Source: Paraburkholderia bannensis
GTDB lineage: Bacteria; Pseudomonadota; Gammaproteobacteria; Burkholderiales; Burkholderiaceae
DNA length: 64,000 bases
Direction of reading: 5' to 3'
Assembly: GCF_014200455.1 (NCBI RefSeq)
Contig: NZ_JACHBW010000011.1
Span: forward strand, 1 to 64,000
Shown: positions 1 through 8,349 of the stretch, piece by piece
Layout: every line of letters starts with the position of its first letter
How positions within the stretch are numbered: the stretch's first letter is position 1
The notes under the pieces: model-generated
Told to the model about the DNA's origin: nothing
What the model saw: only the letters and a program-made list of their open reading frames with translations
Databases searched by the model: none
Program-made: the position numbers and the translations under genes

Positions 1-44
1 CGCTCTCGGACTTCCGGGGAAAACTTGGTTACCTTCTTGTTCAT
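1..44 (-). CDS. IS3-family transposase OrfA, first 14 codons only
   Basis: The minus-strand reading frame from the ATG at 44-42 gives MNKKVTKFSPEVRER and runs off the window edge. This matches the usual start of IS3-group OrfA proteins, a helix-turn-helix DNA-binding subunit translated ahead of OrfB by programmed frameshifting. The assignment rests on the short N-terminal match and on the inverted repeat beside it. Confidence 0.65.
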   Translation of the reverse strand, partial: MNKKVTKFSPEVRE

Positions 45-94
45 GGCTCCATTCTCTCAAGAGTTGGAGCCTCCACAAAACCCGGGGCGGTTCA
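1..94 (-). mobile_element. IS3-family insertion sequence, one end (element continues outside window)
   Basis: Read on the minus strand, the sequence starts at about position 94 with TGAACCGCCCCGGG, followed by a short leader and then a transposase OrfA start. This is the layout of an IS3-family element: terminal inverted repeat, about 50 nt of leader, OrfA. Only one terminus lies inside the window, so completeness cannot be judged. Confidence 0.7.
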
Positions 95-170
95 CACTGC
101 CCCGAATTTTTGATTCTTCATGATTTTCTGGCGCGATTTGCGCCTGTCCGAATTGAACCACTCATTTACC

Positions 171-572
171 TCAACCTGACCTCAGAAAGTGGGATGTCAC
201 CGCCAACAACCATATGCATGCCGGGATACAGAGGATGCTATGGGCGCCAATAGCGACGAATGCTGGGCCTTGAACTAACATTGATCGTCGTTTCGTGCGC
301 TGCAGAAGACGACCGGCCCAGATCATGCCCATGAGCGAAGTCAATCCCGCTACGAAAGCTCTAGCGACCATCGCTCCCATGAAGCGGGTGAATGGCAGCT
401 TGTTGAAGTTGATCTGATACAGGGAGACGAACATCGCAATTTCGAACAGTGCCAGAAGGAGCGGCCCTATTCCGGGATGACCGCAGCATGCCTTGACGGC
501 ATGATCTTCAGCGCTTTGATCGCCTTCGGCCACTTCAACATTTTTGTGCGAGTCCTGCATAGTCCCAGCCAT
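171..572 (-). CDS. Small integral membrane protein, unknown function
   Basis: 133 residues. The first 30 or so are polar and acidic; then come three or four hydrophobic stretches (about residues 34-55, 65-85 and 100-128) that look like membrane helices, linked by a basic loop (RLLQRTKRR). No family was recognised. It sits between an IS3 end and an unknown protein in a mobile-element-rich stretch, so it is probably accessory DNA. An alternative start is the Met four codons downstream. Transcription is away from the IS end, with no obvious partner gene. Confidence 0.5.
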   Translation of the reverse strand: MAGTMQDSHKNVEVAEGDQSAEDHAVKACCGHPGIGPLLLALFEIAMFVSLYQINFNKLPFTRFMGAMVARAFVAGLTSLMGMIWAGRLLQRTKRRSMLVQGPAFVAIGAHSILCIPACIWLLAVTSHFLRSG

Positions 573-688
573 ATACTTTTCTTCAAAACAGCCAATTAAG
601 GCAAAAAATCGCGTAAAACGCTACGCGCTTTTTGCGAGATCGTGGGCGTCGTCAAAGACACTGATAGTCCGCGCCACGCCACGAATTA

Positions 689-1855
689 CTACGGCTTGAA
701 ATCGCGTTTCCCGCCAGTCGGTTTATTCTCGGTGCCATCATCCGGTTGATCGTCCTGCCCGACATCGGCAACATCACCCCCAACCGAATTCGCCGTCGAA
801 ATCGCTGCCAGCGTGCGATTACGCATCGCCAAAATCTGCGCGTCAAAATGCTTCATGATGCGCTTGGCAACCGATTCGACACGAGGTGCTGCGCCCCGCG
901 CCGACAGGCAAACCATAGAATACGGTGCAAACTCGGCATCAGGGCTAAGTCTTGCGGCATTCTCCAGGAAAGTTATGACGTCCTCTTCGCTTGCAAAGGC
1001 CCCGCGCGGCTCGTGAGGTGTCTCGCGTGACGAAGGCGCACTGGGATCGAGCGTGCGCTCGACAAGCCATTCGGCGAAACGCACGGCAATCTCTCGCAAA
1101 TCCGCCGTCACACTTGCTGGGGCTTCAGTAAGCCTGCTCACCGGCGTCACTGGCACGAATGGAATCTGGTGCGCATACTGCGCGTAGAAAGCAAACGAGC
1201 CTTCTTCCGGTTTGTGTTGCAGACGAAGTCGCTCAGACTGGTAGCCGACGGTGTCGTTGTACTGGTCATAGTGGAGCTTGTAAACTGCCTCTTGCTCCTT
1301 CAATACGTATTTGACCGCTTTTCCCTGAAGCCAGAACAATTGGATACGCGGCTTAAGAGGTTCGTCATCGTTACCCAAATCTAGGACAAGCAGCAGATCT
1401 GCTCCCAGCGTCGCTTCCTTGCTCCCCGGCATTTTGTGTGCCCAAATCTCGCTCAGCACGAGCTCAAGCGGTGCGCTCCCGTTCGGTATGTATTTCATGA
1501 GAGTCATGAGCATCGTGAGCTTGCTAACAAACTCCTTCGTCTGCCAATCTTCTCCGTTTATTCCGCTACGCGGGTCGCCACATACATACGACGACGACGC
1601 CGCGATGCACCAGTAAAGCGCCCATTGCGTCGCCGAAGCAAACTCCGACTTTTCAAGCAGCGAGCCGGGCAGGATGGCTCCCGATTCTAAAAAGCATCCT
1701 GCTAACGCCTCGCTGCGTTTGACAATGCCCTGCGGAATCTTGGCGTGCAGTTTCTCGTCCGCCTGAAAAGCTGCAAGTTCGGGCGTGAGCCAGCGAAGTT
1801 CGGCCATCGGATTGGTTGCCATATCGCGCGTTTCGCTCTGGTCGTGTTGGTTCAT
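689..1855 (-). CDS. Unknown 388-residue soluble protein in accessory DNA
   Basis: Start MNQHDQSETRD at 1855; a second Met 11 codons in (1822) is also possible, and neither has a strong ribosome-binding site. The frame is open further upstream, but that part has non-coding character. The body is mixed alpha/beta with no signal peptide or membrane helix. A central segment with LGADLLLVLDLGNDDE and IQLFWLQGKAVKYVLKEQ resembles the beta-strand core of nuclease-like or sensor domains, but no catalytic motif could be identified. The C-terminal 25 residues are acidic and disordered. GC and codon use are lower and less biased than in the core genes to the right, which fits horizontal transfer. Its position between IS remnants is also typical of defence or cargo genes, but that is inference only. 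Confidence 0.6.
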   Translation of the reverse strand: MNQHDQSETRDMATNPMAELRWLTPELAAFQADEKLHAKIPQGIVKRSEALAGCFLESGAILPGSLLEKSEFASATQWALYWCIAASSSYVCGDPRSGINGEDWQTKEFVSKLTMLMTLMKYIPNGSAPLELVLSEIWAHKMPGSKEATLGADLLLVLDLGNDDEPLKPRIQLFWLQGKAVKYVLKEQEAVYKLHYDQYNDTVGYQSERLRLQHKPEEGSFAFYAQYAHQIPFVPVTPVSRLTEAPASVTADLREIAVRFAEWLVERTLDPSAPSSRETPHEPRGAFASEEDVITFLENAARLSPDAEFAPYSMVCLSARGAAPRVESVAKRIMKHFDAQILAMRNRTLAAISTANSVGGDVADVGQDDQPDDGTENKPTGGKRDFKP

Positions 1856-2394
1856 GTCTCGTTCTGGTATAGGAACAGGGGCAGCGGCCTGTTCACAGCG
1901 GACGGTGATCACCGCACTGTCATTGAAACGGCTGACCTGCGGGCCCCGACTACATATCCCCGTCATTTCGCTGCCAGATGCAATTCTTGACGCAAATAGA
2001 TTGGCCGAGCACGACATCCGCGCAGCCAGTCTATCAAAGTACCTGCAAAAGCCAGATGGCGCCTACGGAGGCGCCCCCCTGCCCACGTCCAGGATCCGGC
2101 GCGCTGAATCGCTGCCACCGTCAAACACGTTACGCAAAGGCTCGATAGAGCCAAAGTTGTTATCGATCCAATATGCATATATATCTCCAATGAGCAAGAA
2201 TTCAGTTCGTCTTGCTCACCTTAATGCATAACTCGGTTTGATATTTGCCGCTCACGTCGATCCATCGCGTAACCGCCTTCCGCTGCCCGCGGCGCTCAGT
2301 GTCGGATGTCGCGAAATAGCGCTCCCGTGAACGCGGTTGGATACATTAGGATCTTCATTCTGTCTTACAGTTCATAACTTCATGCGATCGACGA
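1856..2394. other. 540-bp stretch with no supported gene
   Basis: Only short overlapping open frames are present, none with a good start and ribosome site. It contains the upstream region of the 388-residue gene and lower-GC patches around 2160-2230 and 2330-2390. No repeat, terminator or RNA gene was recognised. Confidence 0.5.
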
Positions 2395-2682
2395 TCATCG
2401 CAACGCGCCAAGCACTGACAGCCTAGCTAGCACCGGTTCGCGCTGCATCGCGGCGTGTTTGAGGCTAGCTTCTTCCCGTTGGTTTTGACGTTTCGCAGAT
2501 TCAAGCGACGTTTGCGCGGCGACGGCGTCCTGATTGACGGAAATCTGCAGGTAGGCATCCCACGAGCAGCCGAAATGCATTCGGCAAACCACATCGCTCC
2601 GCTGATCGGTTGCTTCTTGCGTATCCGCGTTCATGAGCCACGACGCCTCTTCTGCTGTCGGCTGCAGAAGCTCCCGATCGCA
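2395..2682 (-). pseudogene. Unrecognised 96-codon tail fused to an IS66 remnant
   Basis: The frame that carries the IS66 remnant continues without a stop for another 96 codons (starting CDRELLQPTAEEASW). This part does not resemble IS66 transposases and has no start of its own. It may be the 3' end of a host gene joined to the IS by deletion, or chance open frame. No function is assigned. Confidence 0.25.
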
Positions 2683-2940
2683 TTGGGCGTAGGCGACCGC
2701 TTGTAGAATTTCTTTGAAGCTGGCGAGATGGGTTTGTAGATGGATGCCCTGCCGGTTCGGCGAGTACGCGAACCAGCCCGAAGCCGGTTGCGTCGCGCAC
2801 GTAGACCCATAGCCGGCCGTGCGGGTCTTCCTGTGGCCCCGTGAGAGTCCTGGGATCGGCGTATCATCCGCGTGCAGCTTAGTAGAGGTCCTGCGTAGCG
2901 GCGCAACGCCTCTGTTAGCGTGGCGTATACGCTGGGCGAG
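2683..2940 (-). pseudogene. IS66-family transposase (TnpC) remnant, frameshifted
   Basis: The minus strand encodes KLHADDTPIP and, further on, WFAYSPNRQGIHLQTHLASF, which match the DDE catalytic region of IS66 TnpC (first Asp in the HADDTP motif). Between these segments the expected GRLWVYVRDATG lies in a different frame, so at least two frameshifts are present. The N-terminal half and the downstream catalytic Asp/Glu are missing. The element cannot be active. Confidence 0.7.
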
Positions 2941-3171
2941 AATGGTCTGATTGCCCTTCCGCATAGCCAAAGAAAACACGAGGCGAAACGCTACCCGCCT
3001 TAAGCCTTTGATTCCGGCCGCGGGAAAGCATAGTATTACTCGATCGCCGCATCATCCCGCGCTCGCCTTTTCGAAGAAGCGAAACTTGGTCACGAGAGCG
3101 AAACAGCAGGTCAGAGTTCTGCCCGAGACGCCAATTTTCCCCGAAAAATCGGCACTTCATCATGCTATTAA

Positions 3172-3187
3172 GATAAGTATTCTTATC
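3172..3187. repeat. Inverted repeat GATAAG-TATT-CTTATC upstream of the integrase
   Basis: A perfect 6-bp inverted repeat with a 4-nt centre lies in an AT-rich pocket 35-50 bp before the integrase start. It could be an operator or a recombinase-binding arm site; the sequence alone does not decide. Confidence 0.35.
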
Positions 3188-3221
3188 ATAAGGTATGCGT
3201 TTATCGATTAAACTCAAATAT

Positions 3222-4937
3222 ATGAAAACGCGTCACATCCCGCTGCCCGCTCCGCCCCGTCCTGACGATAACGATTCGTCCGGTTTCCCCGATGCTGCCG
3301 AACTGGCCGTCCTACGCGCGTGGTACGCCGGCGTGGCCGTGCGTCCCGCGGTCGAGCGCTATCTGCCTTCGGCGCTGGGTGACGGCAAATCGGCACGCGG
3401 CGTGCTCGGCCGGATCCGGCGCCGGCTGGTCGCGCTCGCGCGTGCTGCACACCGTGACGATCTGGCCACCCTGCTCGATCATCCTGCGCAAGAGCGGACG
3501 CAGCAAGCGAAAGCGGTCGCCCAGGCGATCGAAGCCCTCCGCACCACACGCCCACCCGAGCCCCAGATCGCCGACGACATCGCCCAATGGTTTGCACCGC
3601 GTGCCGTGCGGGCGCTGCAGGCGTATGGCATCACGACGCTCGCCGATCTCACCGTGCGCATTCCGCGCCGCCGCCAGTGGTGGAAAGTCGTGCCTGGGCT
3701 GGGCGCGGCGAACGCGCAGGCAATCGAGGCGTTCTTCGCCGCGTGGCCGGCGCTCACCGAGAAGGCGCGTGCGCTGATCGTCGCCAGCCGGCAAAGTCCC
3801 ATCGTGCCATGGGAATCGATCAGCCTGCCAAACGAGGTTGATGGCTCCGAAGGCACCTTCCGTGCCCCCCCCGCCACCTGCACGCTCGATGCGACCAACG
3901 ACTATCAGGCCGTCCAGACCTGGCTTGCCTTGCTCGAGTCACCTGCGACGCAACGCACCTACCGCAAGGAAGCCGAGCGGCTGATCCTGTGGGCGATCGT
4001 CGAGCGCGGCCGGGCACTGTCCTCGCTCACGACCGAGGATGCCATAGCCTACCGTGCCTTCCTGCGCCATCCCTCGCCGCGCGGCCGCTGGGTCGGGCCG
4101 GTGCGCCCACGAAGCTAACCCGACTGGCGGCCGTTCAACGGGAGCCTCTCCGCGCGCTCGGTCGCGCACGCGCTGTCAATCCTGGGCGCCCTGTTCCACT
4201 GGCTCATCGAGCAGCGTTATGTGCTGGCCAATCCGTTTGCGGGGGTGAAGGTGTGGGATGCTAGTGGGCCGGGTGTGCTCGATGCATCTCACGCATTTGC
4301 CGAGGGCGAATGGGCGCTCACACGCACGATCGCGGATGGACTGGAGTGGTCCCACGGCTGGTCGGCGCCGGCGGCGCAACGTGTGCGCTTTCTGCTCGAT
4401 TTCGGCTACGCGACGGGTCTGCGTGCCAGTGAACTCGTCTGCGCCACGCTCGGGCACGTCGAAACCGATCCGCGCGGCGATCACTGGCTACGCGTGACAG
4501 GCAAAGGGAAGAAACTGGCGCGCGTCGCGCTGCCGCCGCTCGCGTGGGACGCGCTTGCGCGCTATCTGGCTGAACGCGGGCTGCCAGTCACGCAGCGGCA
4601 CTGGCGGCCGGACACGCCCATCATCGGCAGTCTCGAGGCGGACAGTGGCAACGCGATCAGCAGTGTGCGCCTGTGGATGGTGATGCGGCGTTTCTTCCTG
4701 CTCGCCGCAACAGCGATCGAGGCCGATCACACGCCGCTCGCGGAGAAGCTGCGCCGCGCGAGTCTGCACTGGATGCGGCATACGCATGCCACCCACGCGC
4801 TCGGCCGCGGTGCGGAGCTGACGACCGTGCGGGACAACCTGCGACACGCCTCGGTGTCAACAACATCGATCTATCTGCACAGCGACGAGGTCAAGCGCGC
4901 GCGGCAGATCGGGGATGCGTTTTCGGGCCGCAAGTAA
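3222..4937 (+). pseudogene. Tyrosine recombinase (phage-integrase family) interrupted by one in-frame stop
   Basis: The reading frame starts at MKTRHIPLPAPP (3222; an upstream Met at 3195 is also open). It is interrupted once, by TAA at 4116-4118, and continues in the same frame to 4937, so a single nonsense change explains the break. The N-terminal half carries a helix-hairpin-helix-like segment (GITTLADL...VPGLGAANAQAIEAF, roughly residues 140-175) and a SAM-like core-binding domain. The C-terminal half retains the catalytic set: Arg in TGLRASEL, Lys in GKGKKLARV, HWMRHTHATH, LRHASVSTTSIYLH with the Tyr nucleophile. Full length would be about 571 residues, typical of the long integrases found in proteobacterial islands. 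No tRNA gene or duplicated attachment site is visible beside it. A natural suppressor or a sequencing error would restore it. Confidence 0.8.
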
Positions 4938-5094
4938 CGACTGCGACTCCCGAATCGGCTCACCTCTCCCGAGAGCGCGTAGGAGGCAGCTCGCTCGCGC
5001 TGGAAATCCGACACCCTGCAGACGGATGCAGCCGTCAGGCTGTTCGCAAAGGATTACCGCAACTGATCGTTAGATGCGTTTATGACAGACGTGC

Positions 5095-5710
5095 TTTGCT
5101 GCGTGCGGCAGTGCGCACTGGTGGGCCCGCAAGATCCAGGCGCTCGGGCACGAAGTGGTGCTGTTGCATGCGAAGTTCATTCGGCCGTTCGTGCAGACGA
5201 ACAAGACCGACGCAGCAGATGCTCGGGCGATCTGGACGGCGATCCAGCAACCGGGGATGCGAACCGTAGCAACGAAGACGGAAGACCAGCAGGCCATGCT
5301 CGGTCTTCACAGGATGCGCTCGCTGCTCGTCAAATTCCGGACGATGCAGGTGAACCAGTTGCGGGGATTGCTATACGAGTTCGGTGCATCGTTCCGCACC
5401 GGTCGTGTCGCAGGACTCAATGAGATCCGCGCACGCATGGTTGAACTTGGGGACACCCTGCCGGGAATCATGATCTCCTGCCTGCAGGACCAGCTGAGGC
5501 GCGTCGACGGGATCGAGCAGAATATCGACCAGCTTGAAAAGCAGATAGGAGCATGGCACAAGCACGAAGCGGCCTGCCGGGCGATCGCTGAGGTGCCTGG
5601 CATCGGTAGACTCACGGCAACGGCGCTGGTGGCTACAATCGGGGACGCCAAAACGTTTAAATCTGGCCGCGAGTTTGCGTCGTTTCTCGGACTGGTTCCA
5701 CGTCAAAGCT
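5095..5710 (+). mobile_element. IS110-family transposase fragment
   Basis: The frame encodes HWWARKIQALGHEVVLLH, FVQTNKTDAADARAIW and later EVPGIGRLTATALVATIG, which are the RuvC-like DEDD and the start of the transposase-20 domains of IS110-family enzymes. The first catalytic Asp/Glu segment is missing at the 5' side, and the family match stops at about 5710 (FLGLVPRQS), before the conserved serine region. The fragment is therefore inactive. Downstream the same frame runs without a stop into a TssL-like tail. Confidence 0.8.
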
Positions 5711-6056
5711 GTCAACGCCGACTGAATCCTGACCCACGGTCAGTTTTGCACGCGCCTCAACAGTCAGACGGCATCAGGCGGCTGGAGGCGATGCGGGCCC
5801 GGCTCGTGGCGGCGAGCCCAGCGGGGAATACCGCTGCGAACACCTGTACGGAACGCCATGCACAGGCGCCGCACCAGGACACTGGGACGGTTCGTGGCAG
5901 CAAGAATGCCCCGGTGGGCTCACCCAGCCAGCAGCCGGAGGAAACCACGTTGTGCCGCAATGTGGAATCTGTACATCACGGCGCACGGGCAACCGGGCCC
6001 ACCATCGAAACCACGGCACGCCCGCGTGGCGCTCAAGCAGCGGCACCGCTTTCACC

Positions 6057-6684
6057 TGACGACTTCGTCGATGTGAAATATCGCGAAACCGCGCAGACGG
6101 TCCCCGTCCGGCGAAGGTGGGGCGCACGCGCGTGCTGGTTCGTCGCCGGCGTGATCGCTGCGGCGTTGCTGTCAGCACTCGCGTACCGGATCCATGTGGG
6201 CGCAGCGGGTAGCGTCGTAACACCGGCCAGTCCGCTTGCCGGCATCGTTCACGCGATCGACGGCGGGTTGTCTGGCGAGATCGCCAGCCACAGCATCACG
6301 CTGCGCACGAACGCCGGCATGTCGTCGCTCGTGATCCTTATTGAAGGCATGTTCGGGCCCGGGCAGGCCACCCTGTCCCCCTCTTCCGTGCCCGTCATCG
6401 CACAGATCGGCAGGACGCTCGCCGCAGCGGGTTCACGCGTGCAGATCAGGCTGACGGGCTACACCGATAACGTCGCGCCCGACCCCACGCCAGGCGTTTC
6501 CAACCTGTCGCTCTCCACGCAGCGCGCACAGGCCGTCATGCAGGCGCTTGTACTGGCTGGCGTCGCACCTGGGCGCATGAACGCGGGCGGTCAGGGTGAA
6601 ATGTCTCCGCTTGACGACAACCGGACCCGTGAAGGGCGTGCGCGTAACCGGCGCGTCGAGATCATCGTGGAGCCCGCACCCTGA
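6057..6684 (+). pseudogene. C-terminal part of a type VI secretion TssL/OmpA-like protein
   Basis: After a proline- and arginine-rich linker there is one membrane helix (about 6130-6198, ACWFVAGVIAAALLSALAY), then an OmpA-like peptidoglycan-binding domain (QIRLTGYTDN, LSTQRAQAV, ARNRRVEIIVEP). This order, a single helix then OmpA domain, is that of evolved TssL (DotU-OmpA) proteins, which anchor the T6SS trunk in the cell wall. The cytoplasmic DotU domain is missing. The frame is continuous with the IS110 fragment from 5155, with about 300 bp of unassigned sequence between them, so an IS-mediated deletion probably removed the front of the gene. No other T6SS gene is in the window. Confidence 0.6.
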
Positions 6685-6843
6685 ACGGACGCGCACATGG
6701 ATGGAAGTGCGACCACGGGCCACGAACCGGGTCGGGCTGGGGGAATCGTCGTGACCGTCATGGTAAAGCAGGACCGGTAGGAATCCTGAACGTGAGATCG
6801 ACTCCCCGATTGTTCCCTGCACCCACCAGATGGAGCGTGCATC

Positions 6844-7456
6844 ATGCCGATAAACGCTAGACTCCGGGCTGTCAAGGCTGCGCAATCAGGAGCGACACGA
6901 AACGGACCAGCCGCTGCTCGATTTGCTCTCGAACTGAACCGGGCAATCGACGCCACGCAGCGCGCGTACGGACCGGCCTTCGAGGGGTTGCTAGCACCGG
7001 TACGCTTTCGCGCGGCTGGTGCTGTCGAATGCTGGGACGCCGTATGGCGCACTGCGGGCAAGCCCGGATCGATGATGGGAAGGTGCGTTGCCGATCGTGA
7101 CTGGCCGTGCTCGACTTCGTGAAGCGCTTCGCGGCGTTCCTCCGGGGGAGTCGTCTGGACTTCACAGAGGGGCGGCACCAAAGGAGCCGAATACGGCACA
7201 GGGCTCCGCCATCGACATGCTTAATCTGGCGTTCTGGCGACGCGACGTCATGCTGTACGAATCTACCCCGGCGCTTCATCGCCTGATGGAGGAAAGTGAT
7301 GTCGGCGATGACATTCCGGCCGCCGCACTGAGGCTGCCTGCCCCCGCGATCTGCGTCCTGCCGCCCGCCGACGAGCGCAGCTCTCCCGGCGGTCTCGCCG
7401 CGGTCATGGCGTTCGAGCACGCCGTCAAAAAAGAGGATGGATCGTTCAGCTGTTAG
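6844..7456 (+). pseudogene. Unknown gene, probably frameshifted
   Basis: Two overlapping plus-strand frames look coding: 6844-7122 (MPINARLRAVKAAQ...) and, shifted by one, 7088-7456, whose last 80 residues (NLAFWRRDVMLYESTPALHR...) have balanced protein-like composition. Each alone lacks either a natural end or a natural start, so a single frameshift near 7090-7120 is the simplest reading. The product is not recognised; no signal peptide or membrane helix is seen. Confidence 0.35.
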
Positions 7457-7633
7457 CGCCGATGGATCAGCGTCACAGCGTGGCAAAGTGGGGCGGACGC
7501 TTCGCCGGCGAAGAAGGCGGTCACTGGGCCACGCCGGGCCGCCAAAGGGAAAAAGGGAAAACAGAGGTAAACGAAGCGCGGGCCCTGAGTGCGGAACCTG
7601 TCCGCATTTTTTTTGCAAGGCGGTTTTAAAAAC

Positions 7634-7866
7634 TCACCCACGGGCGGCGGTGAAGCGCTCCTCGGACAGAATCGCGAACTGGTTCATGGCAGATTTCCAG
7701 TTGAAGGTCGCCCGCACGGATTTCGTTAGCATATTTCGCAGTGCCAGCCAGAGCAGCTTGATCGCTGCTTCGTCATTGGGGAAGTGCCCTCGCGTCTTGA
7801 TGATCTTGCGCAGTTGCATGTTGAGGCTCTCGATGGCGTTCGCGACCGGTACGATATAGCCGGTGC
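7634..7866 (-). mobile_element. IS256-family (Mutator) transposase, C-terminal fragment
   Basis: The minus strand reads AIESLNMQLRKIIKTRGHFP, then WLALRNM and MNQFAILSEERF, the conserved end of IS256-group transposases that follows the last catalytic Glu region. The fragment begins abruptly at about 7866, where an IS3-family end abuts it, so the N-terminal three quarters have been lost. Confidence 0.8.
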
Positions 7867-7970
7867 CTCACGGTCCCGCGCCGTGCAGTTCTGGCGTATG
7901 GTGTAACCATCCGGGACAAGGGGCACTGGGGAGCACTTTGGGTGGGTAATCCCCCCGCTCTTAACGAGAG

Positions 7971-8090
7971 TCAGAAGTAGATGCTATGCGGCGGCATCAG
8001 CCGCTGTTTCGGTGTTACCCCACCAAGGCCCATGTTGGGGCGCTCATGATTGTATTGCCCGGTCCACTGCGTGGCGAACTGCTGGAGCCG
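7971..8090 (-). mobile_element. IS3-family transposase OrfB, C-terminal fragment
   Basis: Minus-strand translation gives LQQFATQWTGQYNHERPNMG and LGGVTPKQRLMPPHSIYF followed by TGA at 7971. YNHERPNMGLGG-TPKQRL is the hallmark end of IS3-family rve integrase-type transposases. About 100 bp of non-coding element tail follows to 7867. The rest of OrfB is gone; the sequence changes at about 8090 to the 3' flank of the encapsulin operon. Confidence 0.8.
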
Positions 8091-8133
8091 CAATGAAGAT
8101 AACGCATCGTGTGTTTATGAAATGAAATCCAAT

Positions 8134-8169
8134 AAAAAAGCAAAGGCCGATCATCAGACCGGCCCTTGC
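8134..8169 (-). terminator. Rho-independent terminator of the encapsulin operon
   Basis: On the minus strand a 13-bp stem (GCAAGGGCCGGTC / GATCGGCCTTTGC, two G-U pairs) with loop TGAT is followed by six T. It lies about 180 bp after the cysteine desulfurase stop, with no gene between, and just before the IS scraps. It is a strong end point for the operon. Confidence 0.85.
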
Positions 8170-8349
8170 GCTCACATAGCGTCATTCAATCCCACATTCA
8201 AGCGCTCCGTGTTCTCGGGCGCCACGCCACAACCGTGCCCGACAGCGCCGGCAACGAACGCATCCCGAGCGTCGAGACCACTTTTCGCACCCGTCGAACG
8301 CCGCCGAAGTCGACGCCAGCACCGCGACCACCGGCCACGGCTACCGGAT

